Shown here: in pieces, positions 6,670 to 14,189 of the stretch | Position numbering within the stretch: position 1 is the first letter of the stretch | How the letters are laid out: every line of letters begins with the position of its first letter | Assembly (NCBI GenBank): GCA_041495845.1 | Contig: JBGQDM010000083.1 | Coordinates: 1 to 14,553 of the forward strand | Length of the DNA: 14,553 nt | Origin: JBGQDM01 sp041495845 | Lineage (GTDB): Bacteria > Acidobacteriota > Terriglobia > Terriglobales > Acidobacteriaceae | Direction: 5' to 3' | Notes under the pieces: model-generated | Databases searched by the model: none | What the model was told of the DNA's origin: nothing | The model's input: only the letters and a program-made list of their open reading frames with translations | Made by a program: the position numbers and the translations under genes

Positions 6670-7605
6670 GTGCCGTTGCACGAAAAAGCGCTGATTCAGC
6701 GGATTCGCCGGGCTGCCGGTAGTGGCGCGGGTCGGGTTCGGCTCGGAATTGGCGACGATGCCGCCATCCTGCACATTCCGGCGGGGCAGGAAGTGCTGGT
6801 GACCACCGACTTCACCTTGGAAGGGGTGCACTTCCGGCGGGAATGGCACCCGGCGGAGAGCGTGGGGCATCGCTGCCTGGCGCGTGGTTTGAGTGACATT
6901 GCGGCCATGGGCGGGGAGCCGATGGCGGCATTCTTGTCGTTGGCGTTGCCGCCGGAGTTGCCGCAGCGGTGGGTAGATGGGTTCGTGCGCGGACTCCTCA
7001 GGCTGGCGCGCCGGCACCGGGTGACGCTGGCAGGTGGAGACACGGCGGGGTCTCCGGGTGGCAGCGGCGTTTTAGCGGACATGGTCGTGGTCGGCACAGC
7101 CCCGGCGGGCAAAGCGCTGCGGCGGTCGGGAGCCCGGCCGGGGGACTTGCTCTACGTGACCGCAGAGTTGGGCGGATCGGCAGTGGCGCTGGGGAAGTTT
7201 TTCGCGGGAAAGAAGGCGAGTACCCAGGCGCACCGGCGGTATTTTTTCCCCGAACCGCGGGTGGCCATAGGGCAAGTGCTTCGTGGCATGGCTACAGCCA
7301 TGATTGATTTGAGCGACGGGCTCTCGACCGACCTGCATCACATTTGCCAAGAAAGCGGAGTCGGCGCGGTGGTGGAAGCGGCGGCAGTGCCGCGAGCCCG
7401 AGGCGCCAGCCTGGAGCAGGCATTGCACGGAGGCGAGGACTACGAATTGTTGTTTACGGCACGGCCCTCGCGGCGTATCCCGGAGCGGATCGCAGGGGTA
7501 CGGGTGACGCGCATTGGCGAAATTACCCGGCGCGGAGTGGTGCTGGCGCAGACGGGGCGACGCGAAAAGCTGATAGCGCGCGGCTGGGAACATTTGCGGA
7601 GTTAG
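6670..7605 (+). CDS. thiL: Thiamine-monophosphate kinase
   Basis: ThiL phosphorylates thiamine monophosphate with ATP to give thiamine diphosphate, the active cofactor, in the cytoplasm. Numbered from GTG 6670 (311 aa), the metal and nucleotide motifs are complete: GIGDDAAI (26-33), TTDFTLEGVHF (45-55), LSDIAAMGG (74-82), LAGGDT (120-125), RRSGARPGD (151-159), MIDLSDGLSTDL (211-222) and GGEDYELLF (254-262). Length is normal for the family. The open frame runs back to ATG 6601, but the 23 extra residues overlap an intergenic repeat and resemble no ThiL. AGGA at 6663-6666 serves GTG 6670 (3-base spacer) or TTG 6676 (9-base spacer); either is plausible. No other thiamine gene or TPP riboswitch is seen nearby. 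Confidence 0.92.
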   Translation: MPLHEKALIQRIRRAAGSGAGRVRLGIGDDAAILHIPAGQEVLVTTDFTLEGVHFRREWHPAESVGHRCLARGLSDIAAMGGEPMAAFLSLALPPELPQRWVDGFVRGLLRLARRHRVTLAGGDTAGSPGGSGVLADMVVVGTAPAGKALRRSGARPGDLLYVTAELGGSAVALGKFFAGKKASTQAHRRYFFPEPRVAIGQVLRGMATAMIDLSDGLSTDLHHICQESGVGAVVEAAAVPRARGASLEQALHGGEDYELLFTARPSRRIPERIAGVRVTRIGEITRRGVVLAQTGRREKLIARGWEHLRS

Positions 7606-7678
7606 GGATATCTCCGCTGCGCCAGGCGAAGTTGGGGGACTCTTCGAAGCCCTGTTACGGCAGAGCGAGCGGCTTATG

Positions 7679-7720
7679 CCGATGGATGCGCTGCTCACCC
7701 GCCACAGGAAGTGCCATCGG
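7679..7720. repeat. Imperfect inverted repeat between thiL and the secreted protein gene
   Basis: CCGATGG (7679-7685) and CCATCGG (7714-7720) form a 7-bp stem around a 28-base loop. There is no T-run, so it is not an obvious terminator. It may be chance in GC-rich DNA. Confidence 0.25.
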
Positions 7721-7770
7721 TAACCTCAAGATGTCTATGCCCACTTCTGGAGAAGGACTAGAGTAGAGAC

Positions 7771-8406
7771 ATGTCTCAGAAGTTTGTGTTTTTGCTGATG
7801 GCTGGATTGCTGGCGGGTGGGTGGGCGACAAGCGAGGCGCAGGAGAAGAGTCCGGCGCCGGCGGCCGCAAGCCAGGCAGCACAGAAGATGGGAGCGGCGG
7901 CCGGACCGGCCGTGGCTCCAGACGAAAAATTTCTCCGCGAGCGCTTTGGCGCCGAATTTACTCCCGTGCCGGAGTTTGCCCCCATGGTGGCCGATGTGGA
8001 TGGCGATGGCGTGGACGACCTGGTGGTAGTGGCGCGAGCGAGGAATCCAATGCTCGATGCGGGCCCGCTGGGGTACAGAGTCCTGGATCCGTATTACACC
8101 TTCTTCGGTTTTGGCGATGCGCGCGTGACCTCGGGGTTTGGCGCGGAAGACCCGACGCACAAAGGCACAGTGCTGCTGGTGATTCACGGCGCCGGTGAGG
8201 AGGCCTGGCGGGCAGCAGCGCCGAAGGCTAAGTTTGTGCTGATCAACTTACCCTTCAAGGCGGTGTGGCTGCGACGGGTGCTGGTGAAAAGAAAAGTGCG
8301 CATGGCGATTGCCATCGAAGAATACGGAAGCCAACAGGAAACCTCAGCCATCTACTGGGATGGGAAGGGCTACAAGTACGAACCCCTGGGCAGCGCCATG
8401 CAGTGA
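7771..8406 (+). CDS. Secreted protein of unknown function with DxDxDG motif
   Basis: This 211-aa protein begins with a typical signal peptide: MSQK, a hydrophobic core (about 5-18) and a likely cleavage after SEA (residue 23). An Ala/Pro-rich linker (25-50) follows. At 75-83 DVDGDGVDD resembles the calcium-binding loop of FG-GAP/VCBS or dockerin-type proteins, but there is only one copy, so no propeller can be inferred. The rest looks like a small mixed alpha/beta domain ending in AIYWDGKGYKYEPLG, a motif style seen in periplasmic VCBS-like proteins. It is probably exported to the periplasm or cell surface. The ribosome binding site is weak (AAGGA 7753-7757, 13-base spacer). It has its own strong downstream terminator. 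The function is not recognised. Confidence 0.75.
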   Translation: MSQKFVFLLMAGLLAGGWATSEAQEKSPAPAAASQAAQKMGAAAGPAVAPDEKFLRERFGAEFTPVPEFAPMVADVDGDGVDDLVVVARARNPMLDAGPLGYRVLDPYYTFFGFGDARVTSGFGAEDPTHKGTVLLVIHGAGEEAWRAAAPKAKFVLINLPFKAVWLRRVLVKRKVRMAIAIEEYGSQQETSAIYWDGKGYKYEPLGSAMQ

Positions 8407-8450
8407 AGTCGCTTCTTCCGGACCGCGCGCCCGCAACTGTCTCAAGCAAG

Positions 8451-8483
8451 CCGCCAGCCAACCACCGCTGGCGGTTTTTCTTT
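8451..8483 (+). terminator. Rho-independent terminator after the secreted protein gene
   Basis: CCGCCAGC (8451-8458) and GCTGGCGG (8467-8474) form a perfect 8-bp stem with an 8-base loop, followed by TTTTTCTTT (8475-8483). It isolates the upstream gene from the carboxylase gene. Confidence 0.92.
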
Positions 8484-8541
8484 GCCTGCACCGTGGGCCA
8501 GTCACCGCCTCCGATTCCGGTTAGTGGCATAATCGAGGCCT

Positions 8542-10092
8542 ATGAAACTCGAAGCGAAGCTGGATGAACTGCAGCGGCGGTCCAAGCTGGCCGAAGCGGG
8601 CGGCGGGGCGCAACGGCTCGAGCGGCAGCACAAGGAAGGCAAGATGTCGGCGCGGGAACGAATCCACTTCCTGCTTGACGAAGGTACGTTCGAGGAAACC
8701 GACAAGCTGGTGACGCACCACTGCCACGACTTTGGCATGGACGAGCAGAAGTATTACGGCGATGGCTTCATCACCGGCTACGGAAAGATTGAAGGGCGGA
8801 CGGTGTTTGTCTTTGCCCAGGACTTTACTGTGTTTGGCGGGTCACTCTCGGCGGCCAATGCGGCCAAAATCGTGAAGATCATGGACATGGCGGCGAAAGT
8901 GGGTGCGCCGTTCATCGGGCTCAATGATTCGGGCGGAGCGCGCATTCAGGAAGGCGTGATGTCGCTGGCCGGGTATGCCGACATCTTTCTGCGCAACACG
9001 CTGTATAGCGGCGTCGTTCCGCAGATTTCGGCCATCATGGGGCCGTGCGCAGGAGGAGCGGTGTATTCGCCGGCCATCACCGATTTCGTGTTGATGGTGG
9101 ACAAGACTTCGTACATGTTCATCACCGGCCCGGATGTGATCCGCCTGGTGACACACGAGGAAGTGACCAAGGAGCAGTTAGGCGGGGCCATGACCCACAA
9201 CGAGACTTCCGGCGTGGCGCACTTGATGGCGCGCGACGATGCCGAATGTCTTTCCATGGTTCGCGAACTGCTCAGCTTCATGCCCTCGAACAATCTGGAG
9301 GACCCGCCGCGACGGGCTTGCACCGATCCGGTGGACCGGGCCGACGCGGCCCTGGATACGCTGGTTCCGGCGGAATCGAACCAGCCGTATGACATCAAGG
9401 ACGTGATCACGCGCGTGATGGACGATGGCTATTTCTTTGAAGTGCAGGAACACTACGCCAAGAACATCGTCATCGGCTACGCGCGGCTGAACGGAAAACC
9501 GGTGGGCGTGGTGGCGAACCAGCCGTCCATGCTGGCGGGGACGCTGGACATCAACGCGTCGGTAAAAGGGGCGCGCTTTGTGCGCTTCTGTGACTGCTTC
9601 AACATCCCGCTGATCACGTTTGAAGATGTGCCGGGGTTCTTGCCGGGGACGGCGCAGGAGTATGGCGGCATCATCCGGCACGGAGCCAAGCTGCTGTATG
9701 CGTTTGCGGAAGCGACGGTGCCGAAAATCACGGTGATTACGCGCAAGGCATATGGAGGTGCGTATTGCGTAATGGCGTCAAAACACATTCGCGCCGACGT
9801 GAACTACGCCTGGCCGACCGCCGAGATTGCGGTGATGGGGCCGGAAGGCGCGGTGGACATTGTCTACAAACGCGACCTGGAGCGAGCGGAGAATCGGGAT
9901 GAGATGCGCGCGCAGAAGATTGAAGAATTCCGCGACCGGTTTGCGAATCCCTACGTGGCGGCGGACCGCGGGTTTGTGGATGCGGTGATCCAGCCGCGGG
10001 AAACCCGGCAGAAGCTGATCCAGGCGCTGGAAATGCTGGAAACAAAACGGGACAAGAACCCGGCAAAGAAGCATGGGAACATGCCGCTGTAG
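8542..10092 (+). CDS. Acyl-CoA carboxylase carboxyltransferase subunit (PccB/MmdA type)
   Basis: This 516-aa protein carries the duplicated crotonase-like carboxyltransferase fold that moves a carboxyl group between biotin and an acyl-CoA, probably propionyl-CoA/methylmalonyl-CoA. The N-terminal half has YYGDGFITGYG, FAQDFTVFGGSL, NDSGGARIQEGV (128-139) and GPCAGGAVYSPA (167-178), an oxyanion-hole region. The C-terminal half has GFLPGTAQEYGGIIRHGAKLL (365-385, split here as GFLPGTAQEYGG and RHGAKLL), YGGAYCVMASK (404-414) and PTAEIAVMGPEGAV (425-438). Length matches PccB/MmdA (about 510-530). No biotin carboxylase or biotin carrier gene is beside it, so its partner must be elsewhere. Whether it serves propionyl-CoA carboxylase or a decarboxylase such as methylmalonyl-CoA decarboxylase cannot be told. 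A weak GAGG (8535-8538) precedes ATG 8542, and CATAAT (8528-8533) is a possible -10 element. Confidence 0.92.
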   Translation: MKLEAKLDELQRRSKLAEAGGGAQRLERQHKEGKMSARERIHFLLDEGTFEETDKLVTHHCHDFGMDEQKYYGDGFITGYGKIEGRTVFVFAQDFTVFGGSLSAANAAKIVKIMDMAAKVGAPFIGLNDSGGARIQEGVMSLAGYADIFLRNTLYSGVVPQISAIMGPCAGGAVYSPAITDFVLMVDKTSYMFITGPDVIRLVTHEEVTKEQLGGAMTHNETSGVAHLMARDDAECLSMVRELLSFMPSNNLEDPPRRACTDPVDRADAALDTLVPAESNQPYDIKDVITRVMDDGYFFEVQEHYAKNIVIGYARLNGKPVGVVANQPSMLAGTLDINASVKGARFVRFCDCFNIPLITFEDVPGFLPGTAQEYGGIIRHGAKLLYAFAEATVPKITVITRKAYGGAYCVMASKHIRADVNYAWPTAEIAVMGPEGAVDIVYKRDLERAENRDEMRAQKIEEFRDRFANPYVAADRGFVDAVIQPRETRQKLIQALEMLETKRDKNPAKKHGNMPL

Positions 10093-10104
10093 AGGAAAGT
10101 GGGC

Positions 10105-10133
10105 TTGCCTCTGGAAATCGAGGCTGTTAGTAT
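10105..10133 (+). promoter_or_regulatory. Candidate sigma70-type promoter for the DUF5677-like gene
   Basis: TTGCCT (10105-10110, four of six matches to TTGACA) and TAGTAT (10128-10133, four of six matches to TATAAT) are separated by exactly 17 bases, with an extended -10 TGT before the hexamer. Transcription would start near 10140, leaving a leader of about 128 bases. Confidence 0.35.
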
Positions 10134-10172
10134 GGCGAAGAAAGGGCGAACATTACCGTAACGAATGACTGG

Positions 10173-10292
10173 ATGTCAGAATCGCGCCCCGAGACACCGC
10201 CAGACGTTAAGCCCGTGCCGCCCATCAAGCTCTTCACGGGTGGCTTAACCTCAAACACGAGGATTCAGTGGACTCAGAATTATCTAGACTGA
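10173..10292 (+). CDS. Possible small leader ORF overlapping the DUF5677-like gene
   Basis: ATG 10173 opens a 39-codon frame starting MSESRPETPPDVKPVPP and ending TGA at 10290-10292, 25 bases inside the next gene. Its composition (acidic start, Pro-rich, then a mixed tail) looks more protein-like than other short frames nearby. No strong Shine-Dalgarno is visible. It could be a leader peptide coupled to the next gene, the frameshifted N-terminus of that gene, or chance. Confidence 0.2.
   Translation: MSESRPETPPDVKPVPPIKLFTGGLTSNTRIQWTQNYLD
10206..10249. repeat. Inverted repeat in the leader of the DUF5677-like gene
   Basis: GTTAAGCC (10206-10213) and GGCTTAAC (10242-10249) form a perfect 8-bp stem that continues as CGTG (10214-10217) with CACG (10235-10238) after a 3-base bulge. 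It ends 18 bases before GTG 10268 and has no T-run. It may be an operator-like palindrome or an RNA hairpin. Confidence 0.45.
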
Positions 10293-10963
10293 TTGATTCC
10301 GCGGCAGAGGTCGGTGCCTCCGGCAGGTGGAAGGCCGCCAACAAGAGAGTCGAGCAACTGGCCACCAACCCCGGGAAGGGCAATGAGTGGTGGGTGCAGG
10401 TGCTCGCGTCCCTGTGCGAGAAAGTATTTTCAGAATACTTGCTTCTGAAGCATTCCTACGAAGAGCCGAAGCGCGACAGCGTCGCACTGCTCGCATGGCG
10501 AGCACGGAACCTTTTGGAATTATCAGTCTGGAGTATTTATTGCTCGAAGAGCAAAGCGAATGCGCGTCGTTTTTACGAGGACGCAGGTCGTGACGTATTC
10601 GGCCTTTTCAGCGCCTTCACAAAATGGGGCGTCGCAACGTCGCAGAACGCCGAGTGGCGCGACCCGCTCGCAGGAGCGATGCAAGACCTCTCCCGACGGG
10701 CTAGAGCTGAGGGGATTAATTCTTTGGACGGCCCTTACAAGCAAGTCAGGAAAGCGGCTGAGGAGTGCGGACTGGGAGAGCATTTCAATCTCTCCTACAA
10801 AATGTTCTCCAAGTTTGCTCATCCGACTGCCATGCAAATCCTCGCTGTTCCCGATGAAGAAAAAATATCTAAGCAAAAAGACCAGTTCTTCAGCCAAGGC
10901 TGTCTTTTCTTCAGGGGCGCTTTTGAGGCCATTGAGGGCCAATTACTTCAGCAGTCCCCTTAA
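10268..10963 (+). CDS. DUF5677-like protein of unknown function
   Basis: This 231-aa, mostly helical, soluble protein resembles the DUF5677 group: AWRARNLLELSVWSIYC (76-92), with an Arg and a Glu in the helix, and YKMFSKFAHPTAM (177-189), with Ser and His. That pairing of R/E and S/H helices is what I associate with the family, whose role is unknown to me. No signal peptide or membrane segment is seen. GTG 10268 follows GAGGA (10259-10263), spacer 4. Runs such as those at 10268-10300 and 10855-10885 are visibly AT-richer than neighbouring genes, which suggests later acquisition. It precedes the DUF5131 gene by 66 bases in the same direction. The family assignment is tentative. Confidence 0.6.
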   Translation: MDSELSRLIDSAAEVGASGRWKAANKRVEQLATNPGKGNEWWVQVLASLCEKVFSEYLLLKHSYEEPKRDSVALLAWRARNLLELSVWSIYCSKSKANARRFYEDAGRDVFGLFSAFTKWGVATSQNAEWRDPLAGAMQDLSRRARAEGINSLDGPYKQVRKAAEECGLGEHFNLSYKMFSKFAHPTAMQILAVPDEEKISKQKDQFFSQGCLFFRGAFEAIEGQLLQQSP

Positions 10964-11029
10964 GCGGGGACACGAACTCCGCCGCACGCAACCTGCTCTC
11001 TAAGATACTGAGACCGGTGAGAAACAGCC

Positions 11030-11878
11030 ATTAGTCTACAGACAAAAATCGAATGGACCGACGCCACCTGGAACCCGGTGCGCGGCTGCACCAAGATCAG
11101 CCCTGGGTGTAAGCATTGCTATGCGGAGACGTTCGCCGAGCGGTTTCGCGGCGTGCCCGGGCATCCGTACGAGCAGGGGTTTGACTTGCGGCTTGTTCCG
11201 GAAAAACTGACGGAGCCGTTTGCCTGGCGCTCGCCAAAGTTGGTCTTCGTGAATTCCATGAGCGACTTGTTCCAGCCGGGCGTGCCCGATGAATACATTG
11301 AAGCGGTGGTGTCCGTAATGGTCACCGCCCGGTGGCACACCTTTCAGGTGCTGACGAAGCGGGCGGAGCGCCTGCGGGAGTTGCTGAGCGGAAAACTGAA
11401 AGCCGTTGCTCAGGCGGAGAACATCTGGTGGGGCGTGAGTGTGGAAGACAAAAAATATGGTGTGCCCCGCATTGGGCAGCTTCGAAGGGCGCCTGCGGGA
11501 ATCCGATTTCTTTCCGTCGAACCACTTCTCGAAGACGTGGGTAAACTTGACCTGCGAAGCATCCGTTGGGTCATCGTCGGCGGAGAGAGCGGGCCCGGGG
11601 CGCGACCGATGAAGAAGGAATGGGTGTTTTCCATCCGCGATCAGTGTTTCGCGAGCAAGGTGCCATTCTTCTTCAAGCAGTGGGGCGGCGTCAGGAAGAT
11701 CAAGAACGGGCGTGAACTGAATGGGCGAACCTACGACGAGTATCCCCGCCGCGTTGTCGAAGCAGTACCGGCCCGGAGCGATTGCACCGGTTTTGCGGAA
11801 GGCTTCTGGCAGAAATTTGGCCGACTGATCTCTCCGAAGACGCGGCTCGTGGAGCTGTCCGCGATGGGCGCCGACTAG
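11030..11878 (+). CDS. Phage Gp37/Gp68-family (DUF5131) three-cysteine protein, probable ATT start
   Basis: The C-terminal part has the family hallmark blocks RFLSVEPLL, WVIVGGESGPGARPM and VPFFFKQWGG. The N-terminal signature TKIEWTDATWNPV leads into C20-x6-C27-x2-C30 (CTKISPGCKHCYAE), a radical-SAM-like cysteine set that probably binds an Fe-S cluster. The first conventional start in frame is GTG 11078, which would cut off TKIEWTDATWNP. Reading back, the frame stays open to a TGA at 11018-11020, and ATT 11030 gives MSLQTKIEWT, the normal family N-terminus, with GGTGAG at 11016-11021. I therefore place the start at ATT 11030 (282 aa); GTG 11078 (266 aa) is the conservative alternative. The reaction is unknown. 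The family is often phage-borne or paired with TcmP; no TcmP is seen here. Its stop lies 3 bases from the convergent PBP1A stop. Confidence 0.85.
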   Translation: MSLQTKIEWTDATWNPVRGCTKISPGCKHCYAETFAERFRGVPGHPYEQGFDLRLVPEKLTEPFAWRSPKLVFVNSMSDLFQPGVPDEYIEAVVSVMVTARWHTFQVLTKRAERLRELLSGKLKAVAQAENIWWGVSVEDKKYGVPRIGQLRRAPAGIRFLSVEPLLEDVGKLDLRSIRWVIVGGESGPGARPMKKEWVFSIRDQCFASKVPFFFKQWGGVRKIKNGRELNGRTYDEYPRRVVEAVPARSDCTGFAEGFWQKFGRLISPKTRLVELSAMGAD

Positions 11879-11881
11879 GCT

Positions 11882-14110
11882 TCAGTGGTTCTCGCCATCG
11901 CCGGGGGCGACATCGGGCGTGTCGATTCTTTGTGGGATGGTTCCCGGCGGAAGCGGCGGAGGCGGCTGAAACTGGCCCTGGTCGCGAGCGGCGAGCGCCA
12001 CGTTCATGAAGTCCATCCAGATGGGTAGGGCAGCATGACCGCCGGACTCCTTGCTGCCTAGAGTTTTCTTTTCGTCAAAGCCCACCCAGACGCCGCAAGT
12101 CATCGTGGGCGAGAAGCCCACAAACCAAGCGTCGGTGAAATCGTTGGTGGTGCCGGTCTTGCCGGCGATGGGGTAGGGCATGGTGCTGGCGGCGCGGGCG
12201 GTGCCGTGCAGTACCACTTCGCGCAACATGGAGGTCAGCGTACGCGCGGTGCGCGAACTGATCACGTCCTTCACTTCCGGAACATTCTGCTCCAGCACAT
12301 TGCCTTCGTAGCCGGTCACTTTGAGGATGTAGCGAGGCGTGGCGCGCACGCCATCGCTGGGGAAAACACTGAACGCGGCGGTCTGCTCCAGCAGAGTGAT
12401 TTCCGCCGAGCCGAGCGCAATGGGCAGATAGGGTGGGATGGTGGAGGTCACCCCAAAACGGTGGGCATAGTCAATCACGCTGCGGACCCCAAGCTTGTCG
12501 GTGATCTTGAGCGCCGGAATATTGCGCGACTGGGCCAGCGCGCGGCGCAGGGTGATGTTGCCTTCGAAGCGGCCATCGTAGTTGTGCGGTGAGTAGGGGC
12601 CGGAGGCGGTTTGGAAAGTGGTGGGTTCGTCAAGGATGACGTCGTCCGGTGTGGCTCCCTGGTCAATGGCGGCGGTGTAGACGTAAGGCTTGAATGACGA
12701 GCCGACCTGGCGCAAGGCTTGCGTGGCGCGGTTGAACTTGCTCTCTTCGAAGTCGCGGCCGCCGATCATGGCTTTGACTTCGCCAGTCGCGTTGTCCAAG
12801 GCGACGAGTGCGGCCTGGGCGCCGGAGTCCTGCTCCAGGCTGACGCGCGCTTTGCCATCGGCACCGAGGGCCAGAATTTTCACGTAGACGATGTCACCGG
12901 CGAGAAAGAGGTCACGAGCGATGTGCCCAGTCCACTTCAGTTCTGCAGCGGCCAGCGGCGCTTCGTAACGCCCCAACTTCACCGTAGCGGTTTGAGCGGC
13001 GACGGTGGTGACCACGCCGTGGACGTAGCCGTTAACCTCGAGAGCGTTCTCCCAGTCGGGGTGAGAGTATTTTGCCAGGCGTTCGCCTTCGGCAATCACA
13101 TTGCGCAAGCGACCCTTCCAGCCGTGACGGCGTTCGTATTCGGCCAGGCCATTGAGTACGGCCTGGTTGGCGGCGCGCTGCAAATCCATGTCCAGCGAGG
13201 TGTAAACGCGCAGACCGCCCTGATGCACTTGATCACTGCCGTATTTGTTTTCCAAATAGCGGCGAACTTCTTCCACGTAGTAAGGTGCGAGTGAATTGGG
13301 GTCGCGCTGCAAGTTGAGCAGCAACGGCGCATTGCGGGCAGCAGCGGCTTGTGCGGCGGTGATCTTGCCGTCTTCCAGCATGGCGTTGATGACCAGATTC
13401 CGCCGCTTCAGGGCCTTATCGGGATGCAGGATGGGTGAGTAGATGCTTGGGCCCTTGGGCAGTCCCACCAGCAATGCGGCTTCTTCAAGCGTCAACTGGC
13501 GGGCCGGCTTGTTGAAATAAAACTGGGAGGCCGACTGAAATCCGTAAGCGCCGTGGCCAAGAAAAATCTGGTTGGCGTAGAGGGTGAAAATCTGCTGTTT
13601 GGTGAAACGGCGTTCAATCTGAATGGCCAGCAGCATCTCCTGAATTTTCCGGTTGAAGGACCGGTCGGGCGAGAGGAACAGGTTGCGGGCCAGTTGCATG
13701 GTGAGGGTGGAGCCGCCCTGCACTCTGCCGCCGGAGAGGATGTCGCGATAGGCGGCGCCAAGAATGCGCCAGACGTTAATGCCCCAGTGACGATCGAAGT
13801 TTTTGTCTTCGATCGAGAGCAAGGCATCGCGCAAAACCTTGGGATAATCGTCGGGGCTGGCGACGATGCGGCGTTGCAGCGCGAAGCTGCCGATGATGCG
13901 GCCTTGGCCGTCGTAGAGTTCGGTCACTGAACTGGGGCGGTAGTGCTCGAGTTCCTCCACCTGGGGCAGGTCGGTGGAGTAGACAAGGAAGAGTCCGGCG
14001 GATGCGCCGATGATGGCCGCGAGCAACACCAGAAGGAAGAAGAGGACGCGACCAACCAGCTTTTTCCCGCCTATTTCGACCGGAGGCAGCTGCTCATAGA
14101 ACGGCTTCAT
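11882..14110 (-). CDS. mrcA: Class A penicillin-binding protein 1A (transglycosylase/transpeptidase)
   Basis: This 742-aa bifunctional enzyme polymerises lipid II glycan strands and cross-links their peptides on the outer face of the inner membrane. A membrane anchor (about 20-43) is followed by the GT51 domain with EDKNFDRHWG (101-110, catalytic Glu), GGSTLTMQLARN (132-143) and KIQEMLLAIQIE. An OB-like insert (about 340-420) leads to the transpeptidase domain with SSFK (S471 nucleophile, K474), SRN (528-530) and KTGT (651-654). A Pro-rich tail ends the protein. All catalytic residues are present and the length is normal for the family. ATG 14110 has no clear Shine-Dalgarno; an extended -10-like TGCTATCCT lies just upstream on the minus strand (14125-14133). 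It is downstream of the S41 peptidase gene in the same direction. The gene symbol is by family resemblance. Confidence 0.95.
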   Translation of the reverse strand: MKPFYEQLPPVEIGGKKLVGRVLFFLLVLLAAIIGASAGLFLVYSTDLPQVEELEHYRPSSVTELYDGQGRIIGSFALQRRIVASPDDYPKVLRDALLSIEDKNFDRHWGINVWRILGAAYRDILSGGRVQGGSTLTMQLARNLFLSPDRSFNRKIQEMLLAIQIERRFTKQQIFTLYANQIFLGHGAYGFQSASQFYFNKPARQLTLEEAALLVGLPKGPSIYSPILHPDKALKRRNLVINAMLEDGKITAAQAAAARNAPLLLNLQRDPNSLAPYYVEEVRRYLENKYGSDQVHQGGLRVYTSLDMDLQRAANQAVLNGLAEYERRHGWKGRLRNVIAEGERLAKYSHPDWENALEVNGYVHGVVTTVAAQTATVKLGRYEAPLAAAELKWTGHIARDLFLAGDIVYVKILALGADGKARVSLEQDSGAQAALVALDNATGEVKAMIGGRDFEESKFNRATQALRQVGSSFKPYVYTAAIDQGATPDDVILDEPTTFQTASGPYSPHNYDGRFEGNITLRRALAQSRNIPALKITDKLGVRSVIDYAHRFGVTSTIPPYLPIALGSAEITLLEQTAAFSVFPSDGVRATPRYILKVTGYEGNVLEQNVPEVKDVISSRTARTLTSMLREVVLHGTARAASTMPYPIAGKTGTTNDFTDAWFVGFSPTMTCGVWVGFDEKKTLGSKESGGHAALPIWMDFMNVALAARDQGQFQPPPPLPPGTIPQRIDTPDVAPGDGENH

Positions 14111-14189
14111 GGATGGATGAAATCAGGATAGCAGCCGGGCGTTTGCGGCTGCTAGTTGCGGGTGAGGGGCGGGCAGGAGCAAGAAACCT

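Noticed and set aside
10107..10124. GCCTC/GAGGC hairpin after the carboxylase gene as a terminator
   Set aside because: Only a 5-bp stem with no T-run, and it overlaps the better-supported promoter-like element.
10132..10161. Nine-codon frame starting MAKKGRTLP
   Set aside because: Too short to support, overlaps the candidate promoter, and has no Shine-Dalgarno.
12719..13294. 191-codon plus-strand frame inside the PBP1A gene
   Set aside because: It is antisense to the conserved PBP1A coding region and has no family features.
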